Notes under the pieces: model-generated
Database searches by the model: none
What the model was told of the DNA's origin: nothing
What the model saw: the letters and a program-made list of their open reading frames with translations, nothing else
Part shown: piece after piece, positions 13,301 through 24,698 of the stretch
How the letters are laid out: each line of letters opens with the position of its first letter
How positions within the stretch are numbered: position 1 is the stretch's first letter
From: Melanocharis versteri
Taxonomy: Eukaryota > Chordata > Aves > Passeriformes > Melanocharitidae
Direction of reading: 5' to 3'
Assembly: GCA_013397845.1 (NCBI GenBank)
Contig: VZTG01001074.1
Span: forward strand, 1,532,061-1,596,060
DNA: 64,000 bases
Position numbers and translations under genes: made by a program

Positions 13301-16300
13301 CAACGCTTTTATATTCTCTTGTGGCACTAGAATTTGGAAAAAACCTCAGAGATGTTTTCCTCTTTGCAAATGATTTTTACTGCCCTTGCACTTTGGGTTT
13401 AAATTTTTATTGGGAAAAAAAACCTAACCCTGTTGTTTTCAAACTTTTTCTCCATTGTTTTAGCACTATATCCTCCTTCAGGGTTTGCTAGGTTCAGTTT
13501 TCTTGGACCCTGGCTATGTTTTGAATGTGGGATTTATAGTTGGTACAAGTAGCCTGGATCACAGTCTGAGTGTGCTCAGTAACATTGTTTGACCATATTT
13601 GGTTCTCTTTGACTGAAAGGACCAGTCTCTGCTGGTAAAATTCTATATTTAGTTTCGAACCAATGATTTCGCTTTTATAAATTGTTGCATCCAATAGAGA
13701 GGAAAAATCATTACTATCAGTGCAGAAACACTTAGGCAAATACAAGTGTTCTTTTACAAAGTAAAAAGCAAAAATGTGTGAGTTTCCAATTCCCTCATAC
13801 TGATAGAATCAGTAGAAAAATGATTCTGTTGTATTTTATATAATGTTCAGTGAAATACCAGTGAATACTTTTTTCAACCTTATTGAGTGATACCAGGCTG
13901 TTACCATCAATATGAACAAAACTACTTGCTTCTATTTCTTTACCTACTCAAAACTCTAAAATAAGAAAAATAATAATTTCCTTGAATCCCCATGAATTTC
14001 CTGACCTACCCACTTATGTTTTAATCTAGAAAAGGACTATTCCCTGGAAAGTACTAATCAACAGAAATATTTCCATTGCATGGGTTCATTCTCCACAGCA
14101 CAACTATTCCAAACCTCATTCCATCTTTTAAATTTTTTTTTGGTTTTGTAATTTATGCCATTACTCCTCCAAGTGGCACAGGCATCACTTCCCGTCAAGT
14201 CATTCAGATCACAGAGATAACCTTTTTGTTTTCATCTCGTGCTCTAAATGTAATAAATCAAATCCTTGCCAAAAGCAAGTTCTGAATTTTATATCATGAA
14301 ATTTGCATTTCATGCTCTGCTGCTTATTCACAGGAGCCATCCAATCTGAAAAGACAAATAGTGCCACATGACTTGTGTAACTAATACAGACAAATGTTTC
14401 CAAGCAACTGCCTGAGCAATCTGAAGATCAAAAATTACTCATCTGAAAAACTTGCGTATAATGGTAGATAATGTATTTGTTCGCAGATTTCAGGGTCTGC
14501 TAATGGACAGTTTGTAAACTGAAACGGGACCAAAAACGTATCAAATTAGGAATGCTGCGATTTATTAACTTGTCTCTATTAGATAGCTCCAGCAAAATGA
14601 AGCTATTTTAGGCTAAGAAAGTCACACTGCACTTCACTGCTCTGTGCAGTGGGCAGGCAAGAGCAGCCAGAGCCTCCAGCACTGCGCCGAGGGTTTGATT
14701 TTGGAGCAGGGATACCAAAGGGAATGGGAATTAACAGCAGGTCTGACAGCTTGTCTGATTCCGAATTGAGCTTAACACAGTTCGTTTTACCCGTGAGAAA
14801 CTTAGTAGAGGGAATCCAAACGAGAGAGAGAGAAAACAACAACAAGCTGCACCTGATGTTTTTCTTAATTCCTGAATGCTTATGCTGTGGATGACCGATG
14901 GTGGTATGTTGTGGGTTAAGTAATAGCCAATAGATGGATTGTAGTAGTTAAAGACCCAATGAACACGTAGCTTGATTGATAAACATACAGAAGTGCATAA
15001 ATGGCACTAGCTCTTAGGATAAACGTCTTTTTTCCTGCCAAACCTGTGAGTCCTTCATGTCGCGTCCGCCTCAACAGCGACAAAAGGGAATGGTGAGAAG
15101 AAAGTTGGATGACACAGAGCAGGAGTAATTTTCTTACACTTCTTGGAAATTCTGCACTTTCTAGCAGCAGCGTGCTGTGCCTGGTCTGGCACACACGATG
15201 GGCTTTGGCCACGTTTGAGGGCAGCACGTTTGTACCTGGCACGTGCAACGAGAACTGAAGAATCCATCTTACAAATTCATAAAGCCATTTAAATACAGTC
15301 CAGTCGAGGTTCTTCTGGGGGTGGCTACATGATGGATAATTATGAGGGGTAGAGAAATATTGCTGATTTAGCTCAAGCTGTGAGAACCCAGGCTTTCAAT
15401 TCTAGAATTGTTCTGTTTAAATTCCAATATGTCAGTAAAGGCAGCAGACATCACAGGTCTGGCTTTAATGACTTCAGTTACTTTGGGAGCAAGGAAATGC
15501 ATAGAGATATAAATAGAACTTATCTGACAGAACTGAACAAATATGAAATATGAACAAAAAGGTAAAGTGGACATAAAGGGGTGGATAATCTCTTTTGGTC
15601 AGAGCCCAGGCTTTTGAATGCATTTGAATGTATCATTTCTTCCTCAGAAACACGCTGGATTAGAAATGGAGACCTGAACAGGGCTTTCAGGTCTGTGGAG
15701 TGTGAGGGCTAAAACAGCATTCACTGGAAGGTCTGTGGGAGCAGTTATCAGAACAGTAGAGAACCTGTGTCTCCTGTGTCCCCTGGGAGTGCTGGGCTGG
15801 CTGTCCCTGCTCAGTCACTGCACAGGAGTTAACGAGGAGCACTGGGGTGCTCCAACCCTGCTCTGACAGCTTTGAGAGCATCATCTCCTTTTAAAACCTT
15901 GGATTCTGCCTCCCCCTGCTCAGAAACACAGAGTGGGTAGCCCATGGCCAATGCCCCCAAAACAAGCAGTGCTGGAGTTGCCAGGCAAATGACATGCAAG
16001 CAGGGAGTAAGTTTGGATCTGTCTTCTCTTGGCCAGGAAACTTTAATAAAACCTGTTTACTTGGTGTTTGTGTGGGTGGGGACTGTTCTCACACCAAGGA
16101 GATGCTCAGTTAAAGGTCAACAGGTGTGAAGGAAGGAATATAAATATTTCTGTGCTCCTCTGGCTGCAGGTTGTTAGGGCAAGATGCTCAGATTTGAACA
16201 TATGAATTGGAATGATTTACAGTTGGGAATTCTCACGTCACATTTCGTGTATTTTAAAGTGTACTTGGCTTTAGTTTCAGCAGTTATAATCCAGAAAACA

Positions 16301-17166
16301 CATCTTCAAACCATTGTAAACTATGACTCTTGCCATTTTAGGCTCTTCTCCCTGAAGTATGTGGCAATTAATATTGTTAGCAGCTTGATGTTACAGCTCA
16401 TGAATCATTGATCTGTTCCAGTACAGCAATTAATTTGCCTCTGATTCCTGACAGGTACACTCTTTGAATTTCCTGAAGTAGGCTTAATTGCCAGCATGTG
16501 ATTAAGGAGAAATGTGAGAATCCACCAAGGTGCCCAAGCCTGTGTCTGGGTCTCCATCTTGCATGTTACACTTTTCTTTTGGGAATCTTCTGCAAAAAAG
16601 CTGTGCTTTGATTCCCTCCCCCCTGCCCCTCCGAAACAGATACAGCAAAACCAAAACAATGTTGCTATTTCTAGCCAGCATATTTTATAAATTCTGCAGA
16701 AATTAAATCTAGAAGCCAAATTTGAGTGAATAACTATAGTTTTTGAATGTGTCTTGGAAGTAATGCCTTTTAAAACTCAGTTTATTGCATGTGAACTTTT
16801 GGACACCTTTCATCTAAGTCAGAACTTCAGCTGGGTACTCTCTTCTTTAGCGATACTGTGTGGATCTTTGAGACTGTCCAGACTAATGAAAGGTTCAGAA
16901 CTAAGAGGCATTGTCCTGTGAATTTAATTGGGTCACTGTGGTGGGAGCAAATAACACAGGGCATGTTTAGGTCTTGTATTCTCACCTTTGAAAAATGCAG
17001 CCAAAGTGCAGCACGAGGCCCAGCAGCACCCCTAGATAATGAAAAGCTGTCCACAAGGCACTGCAGCACTGTCTCTTTATTGTGCCACACAACAGAGTTA
17101 AGCTGCTGCTGTCAGGCAGTTACTGCCTGCTAATTTGTGTTGAAGAGTAAAACTACAGCCCAAATT

Positions 17167-17275
17167 GTGAAGTGGATTAATACACTATGATTTCAGCTTT
17201 TTGGACTCAGTTAATGCCCGTTAATTAATTTGTTCCGAGTAGCTGGACCAAGCAGTGAAGTGGATTAATGCACTA
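17167..17275 (+). repeat. Direct repeat pair, 88-bp period
   Basis: GTGAAGTGGATTAATACACTA at 17167-17187 recurs at 17255-17275 with one difference (20 of 21 identical). Weaker similarity continues for about 14 bases downstream of each copy. The interval between holds TAAT-core sequence (GTTAATTAATT). This looks like an old tandem duplication whose 21-bp core stayed similar. Confidence 0.6.
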
Positions 17276-20200
17276 ACATTTCTTCTTTCGACCAAATTTG
17301 AAATCCAGCCTGGTGACTGAGGAGCTTTGCTGTAGCCTGGATCTAAGTGGGCATTTTGTCTTCATCACAGACCACGGCTTCATTTGTCAGCCTGGCAGCT
17401 CCTGCGCGGGGAAGCTCGGGAATGCAGCTCTGGAGAGCACCCTGCATGCAGAGTCAGGCCTCGTGCAATACACCCAGACTTTTTATTGTGATCTAAACAT
17501 AACGCAGCCCTGCTCTGCAGCCTTAGCACCATTTTTGCTGGGGGTCAGTAGAGCAGGAAAGGCAGGAGGAAGATGTGCAGCACATGACTGCAATATTCTA
17601 CATGCAAGAGAGTGCAGGAGCTCTAATGTAAAGTACTGAAAGTCCCTCCCAGTCAAGCTGCCCTTGATTGCTCCAGCTAGAAACAGACTTCCCACACTCT
17701 TAACAAAAGTGGTCTAGTTCTGTTTTTCAGCATCAGGTAGATGGAAGTTTGTCCATAACTGGGTCTCCTCTGTGGTTAATGCTGTGCAAAGAGCAGGATT
17801 CATCAGGAGGTGCCCAGCTGATGCACCTGCACGGGTCAAGTGACCAAAATGTACATGGGAAGAAATGTAGTTTATGTGTCCATTCAGACAGGGGTGTGGG
17901 ACTGCAGCTGCTCCATCATTTAACAGCACACATGGCTTTAACAGACCCTATTTTTGCTTTAGGGTATCATGGAATTGCTTTTGTGCAGCACTGTTACAAT
18001 GCAGTGAATTCCATAGCATTTAAGCCCAGAATAAGGGTATAAAATGTAAGTTTTCTGCACACACTTACAGCTGGCTGCCCTGCAGCAAGACATAGAAAGC
18101 TGGTTTTCCAAGGTAAAACAACTTCTGCTATGAATAATATTTATTTTTCATAAGAAATAAACTTTCTTTATTAGAAATTGTCCTTATATCCCAGGAGGGA
18201 AACACGGAACTGCTTGTTCGTGGCTGCTTGTGTCAGTCCGCATTTGGAGTTGTCATTTGTGAGCTACTGATCTGCAGATTTTGTGGCTTCACGTAGGTTG
18301 TTGCCCCACCAAAAATTCTTCTTTGACTCATTTATCATGCCCTAGAACTGAGATTTGTGTTCTATGTGTTCTCTCTCCTCGTTGGGTGTTAAAAGGACTC
18401 TTGAGTTTTGAGCTCCTCCAATATAAGCAGAGAAATGAGTCCACTCAGTGGAATATTGAGAGTAAGAAGCCAAGGCCTTGTGTCCGTGCTGTGCAATGTA
18501 TTTTCCATGTGGCTTTGGTTAAGTCTCAAAAGAATCAGATTTTTGGAAGATTTTAATTGCTTTAGATCTCTGCTGTGTTTCTATTTTCAGTAGCAATTTG
18601 GTATCTAACCCAACAGCAGATGATTTCATTAAATGAAAGAAAAAGCAAACCAAAACCCTGTATTTTTAATGTAAATTTTTATTACAGGACACTTTTCTTA
18701 AGGCTTTTTTACCGAGGCGATTGCATCAAAAAATGCTTTCCTTGTTGCAGTTACATTTATTTAAGGTGCTGAAGGTTTTGGGACATCTTTAGGAATTTTT
18801 CATTTCTCCTGGCATGCTGTAAAAGCAGTCTGGTTCTGTTTGCTTTGCTACAAGTGTAAACACAGCAGGGATGGAGAAAAGGGTATTTTTACCCGTGATA
18901 AGTGATGTGTTGCTAATGTATCCTGGTGAAGACAGAGGCGTAAGGTCAGCCATTGTCTTTCTCCTCAAGCCTGTATTTCAGTGCTGCTTGACAGATGAGG
19001 CAGTCAGAGCATATTTGGTTGTTTGTGTATAAGGGACACCTCATTATATTTAATGAGCAGTGTTGAACCAATGTGAGTTTTCCGGTAAGAGGGGGTGATT
19101 CACACATGCTTCAAAATGAGAATAACATTCTCTAAATGATGACAAAAAAGCCTGAAATGTTAGTTTAAAAGAAGAGTGTGTTATTCTCAGTACAGGTAAC
19201 TCCCGTGGCTAAAGCAAAGTTAATGGTACTTAGTTTGTTTTCATCTTAGAAAAACTTTTCCCTATCACAGGATAAGGCAGGTGTGTAGATAAATGAAACT
19301 TATATTTCAATAGAAACAGGAATTTTGCCATCACAAAAGATACTGCAGAAGTTCAGGGCAGTAATTGAATGAATTATTTCACACAGCAAAAATTCAGATG
19401 TGTCTCCACCATAGTTTTTGTCACGTTTAAAAAGTACTCTAGAATATATTAGCATTAAAATGGTTCTGATTTCCACGTGGCCAGTTGGTTGAACAAGAAT
19501 AACTTTTTTCACCTATGTTCTTAACTCCTCTAAAGATAAAAGGAACCTCCATCCTATAAAAATGCCTCTGGCTCAGGCAGATGGAAGGCCCAGGAGCAAA
19601 GCTGGGGGCTGAGATCACCGAGTGTCTCTGCAGTTAATGGATAGATCAGAAACTGGGCAGTGCGAGGCTCTGCCTCTCCACTTACAGAACAATTACAGGA
19701 GCAGAAACACCCAGCCTAATTAAACCACGTTTCACCAGCAATTTCCATCACCCAGATGTTGTGTCTGACCATGCTTCACTAGCCTGGAAGTTTTTGTTCT
19801 GTGAGATACCCAGTTCCCCTTAGCCAGCTGCATTTTAGCCGGGTTTGTTCTTCCCAAGCACAAAAAGCATTTTTTAGGGTGACATTTATGGGCATTGAGG
19901 ACAGACTACTCTTGAGCAGATGTTTGTGTGAATGCCATTGACCTTTACATTTCTTAAATTTATTCATTGAGATCATTATTTGTTCAAACAGTTGTTCATT
20001 AACTTACGAGAAAAGTTCCAGCACATTGCTTAGATTTTTTTTAATATTACTACCAACATGAGAAAATATTTTTATGGTTTAGGCACATATTTTAAAGATA
20101 ATTAACTTAAATACTGCTGATAATAACAGTATTCAGATGATAGAAATAACACACATAGAGGACTTAAGTATTACAGCACAATTTAAAATTTCAGCTGAGA

Positions 20201-22390
20201 ATTACATAAAAATTATTTCTTAAGTTCACCTGCAAAGAGCTTTAGTTTTTCAGCATTTTGTGATGTTATTCTGTAGGAAGACCAATATACCTCAGATTAC
20301 CACACCCCATTCCCTGTTTCAGATGAACTTTGCGTGCAACAAGCATCCAATTAATTTCATTTTTTGTATTTAGGGCTGACCCCATTTTATATCATCAACC
20401 TTAGCATATAAAACCAACCAAATGTCAAGAAGCCCAAGCACTTTCCTGCTCACCGTGGTGGATTACAGATTGCCACTCCAGTGGTGTTTCCAACCCTCAT
20501 TGTGACAAATCGATACCAGAATTCAGCCACCTTATTCCCATGACAAGTTCTAATGAAATTTGCTTTGCCAAGAGTAATGGTTTGTGCTGCTGGAGGGTGA
20601 CTGGGCCATTCATTCAAATATTCAAGCACTGCAAGAAGGCCTGGTAAAAAGAAAGAAAAACAAAACGAAGAGGAGAGTTCTCGAGGGGTGTAGGGAAATT
20701 GCGGCTTGCATGGTATTGTAGTTCGGGCAGATTGGCACCTCTCAATGAAGGTTTAGCCAAAATGCTGGAAAAATGAGGAGGCCGTGCTTGGTGCTTGTTT
20801 ATTGTGAACAGGAAATCAAACTTTATAGCCAGTGAATCAGTTAAAGGATGGCTGAGCTGATTCCATGTCTGGAAGGGGAAATGAAGGAAGTAAATAAGAG
20901 GGTGTAAAAGTCTGTGATGAAATGGTGGCAGTGAAATAATAGCTGGATTCTGATCATAATCCACTGACCATGAAAAGTATATTTCACTGACCCTGTGAAA
21001 TATAATGATCACACGTGATATTGTAGTTAAGTAGTAAAAATAGCGAACCTGATAGGATTTCTCCCCTACCATTTCTATTAAAAAAACCCCACCAAAATAG
21101 TCAAAAAAATTGAATTTTTGGTTTTGGTGCACTTTTTTCAGGTAGGCATCTATTCATGATTTTATACATATTTTAAATTTTGCCTATGAATGAGCATTTG
21201 TGGACACACACCTTTATATTTCTGTATTTTGTACAAGGCAGCAGCTGTGGGAGAAGCAGATGTGACAACAGCCATCGTCTCTCTGGGTGCTGGTGGAACA
21301 GATCCACCTGGGATGGGCCATCCCAGCCTCTCCAGACTCCTGGCATGGCTGGAGTTGTTGTAGCCACTGTAGTTTTGATCAGCAAAGGTGATGGAGAGCT
21401 CCTTTGAGGGCCTCACTCATGGCGAGGTCCAAAACACCACACCTGTGATAATGCCAGCCTGATATTTTAAGAAAGTTTGAAGCAAAACTGCCAACTCTGT
21501 CTGGAGTAATTTTACATCCCTTGTGACTTGCTTCTCCAAGAAATTAAATAGGGGAATCCAGTAAAAGTTATTATACATACAGTATATCCATCCATGAATG
21601 AATCTTGTCAGTGCTTTACCTGTTGAGTCAGGTGTTCAGTGCACGTGTAATTTCAGGTTCCTTGGCTTCTGCTTTTACACTGACTGAGGACCAAACCTGC
21701 AGCTGCAGCTGCTTGGCATTAAGTAAAATATTTTTCCTTTACCCCTGTTCTTTAAAAATGGGGAAATCACTTTGGTAACCACAAACAGCAGTGAACTATT
21801 CAATGTTGGTGAAGTACTCTTGACCTTTTCTGCTCCTCTGCTTACCTGCATTCCCTAGTGGTGCTTTTGGCCACTCATTTAATCAGGCATTGCTGTTAGA
21901 CACCAGGGGATGGTAAGAAAGAAATCATCACAAAGAAATCACTCTTCAGGAAAACACAGTGAGATGTGAAGAATTAACAGTGTGAAACACACTCAGAGAA
22001 GTACTTACATTTCTGTGCCCAGTCTGCAGAATTTCCTTCTCCATGGAACAGGATAATCATGTTAGAAACGAAAGACAATAATTCTATCTTTTTTATTGTT
22101 GTTCTGAAGTTCTGCTCAGAAATCTGGATTTAAAGGCCCTAAGTCTTACCACCCTATTGCTTTCCTTTAGAGCTTCACTTCTTTATATTAATGACTCACT
22201 GAATATATTTTGGGTTTTTCTTCCATTTGAGAACCTTTGGGAAAGTGTAAGGATAACCAGCCACGGGAAAGTGATGAGTTAATCACTTATGGGTCTATGG
22301 CTACCAGAATAGTGAGACCTAGATATTGAACAATCTGGGAATTCCTTTTGCTCCTCAAACTATCACAGAAAGGAATGTGACACATTCTAG

Positions 22391-22460
22391 GTCATGTTGG
22401 AAGGGACTCTAAGAAAAGTGATCTGGTGGAAGGTCTCTTTCAATCCAAACCGTTCTATGA
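22391..22460 (+). mobile_element. CR1 LINE fragment, 3' end, sense orientation
   Basis: The stretch reads like the CR1 3' terminus: TTGGAAGGGACTCTAAG, then GATCTGGTGGAAGGTCTC, then CAATCCAAACCGTTCTATGA. In CR1, the GGTTGGA/GTCTAGTGGAAGGTGTC block is followed by a TTCCAACCCAAACCATTCTATGATTCTATG tail. Relative to that, the copy has lost the G-rich middle and retains only one terminal ATTCTATGA-like octamer. CR1 copies are typically 5'-truncated, so no ORF2 is expected or seen. Confidence 0.7.
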
Positions 22461-23110
22461 CACAAAGATAAGCAAACCTGAATGTCTTGTTCATCTGCAA
22501 AGACCTGGGAGTTCTGCTCTACATCTCCCCGAGCGGAAGGAAAACCTTGACAGTAGGAGCAGGAGTGAAAGGTGTGCTCAGAGGAATGCTGCTGCCGCTG
22601 AGCTAAAGAGCTGGGGTTTCCTTGTGGATGTCCTGGGAGTCACTGCTGCTCCTCGGGATCATCTCAGGCACGTGTCAGCCCATCTGTGTTTGCAGCGTAA
22701 GCGATTTTGAAAGCTTTGCTGCTCTGTGCATTTGCCTTTGGACAGGATTCAGCTCTTTTCATTTGACACTTCAACTGTTTTTATCTTGAACTTTCTCATG
22801 AATTTTTATCAAGGAAAATTCTCTTGGGAGAGAAGTTGAAAGACAAAAATGGAGACCCGAGTGGCCTTCAGACGGAAAGATGAGAGAGAAATGACAAAGC
22901 CTTTGGGAGAGCTGGGAACTCTACCAGGGGAAGCCTCAAAAAGTTATGGAGATTGGCAACGTTGTGAGAAGGGATTCTCTGTGTGGTTCCCACTGCTCTT
23001 TGACTTTGTCATGACTAAAGCAAACTGGTGAAAACTTGAATTTCCCTTGCTGCTGTTTGTTGTCAAATTTGAGAAATGATGCTAAAGCCAGCTGAGGTAG
23101 AGTAGAATTT

Positions 23111-23148
23111 TTTGGTGAGAACTGGGATTCTCACCAAATGGTGAGAAT
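23111..23148. repeat. Overlapping inverted repeats giving two alternative hairpins
   Basis: TTTGGTGAGAA (23111-23121) and TTCTCACCAAA (23128-23138) are perfect 11-bp complements with a 6-nt loop. The central block also pairs with a third copy: ATTCTCACC (23127-23135) against GGTGAGAAT (23140-23148) with a 4-nt loop. The two hairpins share one strand and exclude each other. Confidence 0.65.
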
Positions 23149-23523
23149 GGCATTGACACAGATAGAGGCAGGAGCAGCCTGTGGACATCTTGGCTGATGG
23201 ATCCAGACTGTGCCACCAAGAAAACTCATTCAGCTTTGGAGTTTTATAAAAAATGCAGCCTAGGGATGGGGCTTTCCTTATGTAGTGAAGAATCAGTTAT
23301 TAAAACAACAACATGGATTCCAGAACTGACTGAATACTTAGGGGTTTGGAGTTTCTGCATTAAGAGAGCAAAGTGTTATCTGTAGGAGATAACTGCCTTA
23401 TGGGAATGAGACATTTAATTCAATCTGTGATTCTTTTATAAAACTGTCATGATAACCTGAATGAAAAGTAGCGATTGAAATATTTTTCAGTTCCACAGTT
23501 CCCAATACACTACAAATCTGCAC

Positions 23524-23612
23524 TTTTTTTGTTGTTGAGGTTTTGGTTGGTTGGTTTTGATTTGTTTTGTTTGTTCGTGGGTGTTTGTTTTGTGGGGTTT
23601 TTTGTTGGTTTA
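23524..23612 (+). repeat. G/T-rich low-complexity tract
   Basis: The tract consists of runs of TTG, GGTT and GTTT units with no regular long period. It creates long stop-free frames on both strands that are not genes. Confidence 0.7.
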
Positions 23613-24014
23613 TCTCTTCCAAAAAAGGGCTTGGATCGTGGGCAGAGCTTTGGGAGATGGGGAGAGGTTTTTTTGACCTTGGCAGTAGCTGTGCTTGGAG
23701 AAGAGAGTTGCGGACACTGCAGGAGGAAGCAGAGGAAGGAGGGTGGTGTCTGGGAAGCTGCAGCTCCTGCAGGGAGAGCACTGAGGATCAGAGAGCAGAA
23801 GGGAAGAGGGAGCAAAGGTGTGGTGGGCAGAGTTTTGCAGGGGTCAGAGGCCACTGTGGAGAGCTCACTGTAGCTCATCAAGTGCTGAGCTCCCTGAAGT
23901 TCAGATAGAAAGAAGCACTCAAGAAAATGCAGCAGAAAAAGAAGCCTTATGTATAAAGCACTTCTACTTTTGTTCTTTCTGAGAGCATAGCATGAAGTTT
24001 TCTCTAAGAGAAAG

Positions 24015-24047
24015 CAAACCCCAACACAAAACCCCCAACACCAACCA
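24015..24047 (+). repeat. C/A-rich low-complexity tract
   Basis: This is an irregular AAACCCC/AACACC tract. It is complementary in character to the G/T-rich tract some 400 bp upstream, but the two do not form an exact inverted repeat. Confidence 0.5.
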
Positions 24048-24556
24048 CCTACTAGCTCATATTTTAAGTTACACCTGGGTTTTGGTGTCTAATTTGAAGA
24101 TGCAAGATTTTGGTGTTTATTGAGAGTTCATTACCTGTGGACTGTGTTTGCAAATTCACTCTAAGTTCTCTTTAATTGAAAGCCTGGACTGAGAAGTGAC
24201 TGAGGACATATGATGTGAAAATTCTCTAAAGGCATTTGAAGTGTGGCTTTTTACTGGTCTTGTGCGAGTATTTGAGGTTAAACCAGACCTTGCTTAACGT
24301 TTATGATTTAAGCAGTCATCAGGTTAAGATTATAGACACACCTGCTTAGGTTTATAACTTGTTTACATGAGTGCAAAATGAATATGGGCCATCTACTACC
24401 ACTGAAATAAATGCAGTAACCTGAGAGATTAAATACATGGTTTGACATGTTATCACTAATTGCTGGGAAATATATAATACTAAACTTAGAATCTGGTGGT
24501 TCATGGTAATTTTGCCTAAAGGTGCAGGGAAAAACAATTGAATTTTTGGAAGTTTT

Positions 24557-24581
24557 TCTAATAGGTCTTTTTCTTTTTTAG
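24557..24581 (+). other. Splice acceptor region of the propeptide/EC1 exon
   Basis: A TTCTAAT branch-point-like motif (around 24557-24562) is followed by a T-rich tract and TTTTTTAG, with AG at 24580-24581. An AG at 24563-24564 lies right at the branch point and is an unlikely acceptor. The exon frame and T-cadherin similarity both support the downstream AG. Confidence 0.85.
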
Positions 24582-24698
24582 GAAATCCTGAAACTAGAAG
24601 GCAACCTTGGAATTCCAAGACAAAAAAGGGCTATTTTGGCAGCTCCAATATTAATTCCTGAAAATCAAAGACCTCCATTCCCCAGATTAGTTGGCAAG
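24582..24698 (+). CDS. CDH13: T-cadherin exon: end of propeptide, cleavage site and start of EC1
   Basis: The exon encodes 39 residues in phase 0 at both ends and is followed by the donor GTAAGT. The product is T-cadherin, a GPI-anchored, calcium-dependent adhesion protein with five extracellular cadherin repeats and no cytoplasmic tail, known to bind adiponectin and LDL. Residues 1-16 of this exon are propeptide ending in RQKR, a furin-type site. Cleavage leaves mature EC1 starting AILAAPILIPENQRPPFPR. Position 2 is Ile, not the Trp2 that classical cadherins swap between partners, as known for T-cadherin. Glu11 of the PEN motif is the first calcium ligand. Arg14, which I recall being implicated in the T-cadherin X-dimer contact, is present. 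By the shared cadherin gene plan this matches E-cadherin exon 4, but the exon number cannot be read from the window. Skipping this exon would keep frame yet remove the cleavage site. The other CDH13 exons lie outside the window apart from the one at 50885. Confidence 0.95.

Larger units (their letters stand above)
1..24581 (+). other. CDH13 intron (3' part), upstream of the propeptide/EC1 exon
   Basis: This is non-coding sequence ending in a good splice acceptor at 24580-24581. It is mostly AT-rich with scattered GC-richer patches near 1900-2090, 9880-10340 and 12860-13000. Open frames are short, often start at non-ATG codons, occur on both strands and match no protein family I recognise. Supported contents are an RFX X-box palindrome (2203), a TGGCAC palindrome (3075), an old amniote repeat (about 7076), an NF-kB-like site (9716), an 88-bp-period direct repeat (17167), a CR1 3' end (22391), paired hairpins (23111) and G/T- or C/A-rich low-complexity DNA (23524 and 24015). 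I saw nothing supportable in the rest, including 300-1900, 3100-7070, 10350-17160 and 17290-22390. The intron's 5' end lies outside the window. Confidence 0.9.

Noticed and set aside
17834..17845. GGTCA-AG-TGACC inverted repeat, resembling an estrogen response element
   Set aside because: The spacer is 2 bases rather than 3, so it is not a canonical site.
20614..21132. A 172-codon open frame on the - strand
   Set aside because: It starts with GTG, shows no recognisable domain or splice sites, lies in AT-rich intron and has irregular composition. It is most likely chance.
23475..23908. Several long open frames on both strands
   Set aside because: They are created by the G/T-rich low-complexity tract and give repetitive, lysine/threonine- or phenylalanine/glycine-rich nonsense.
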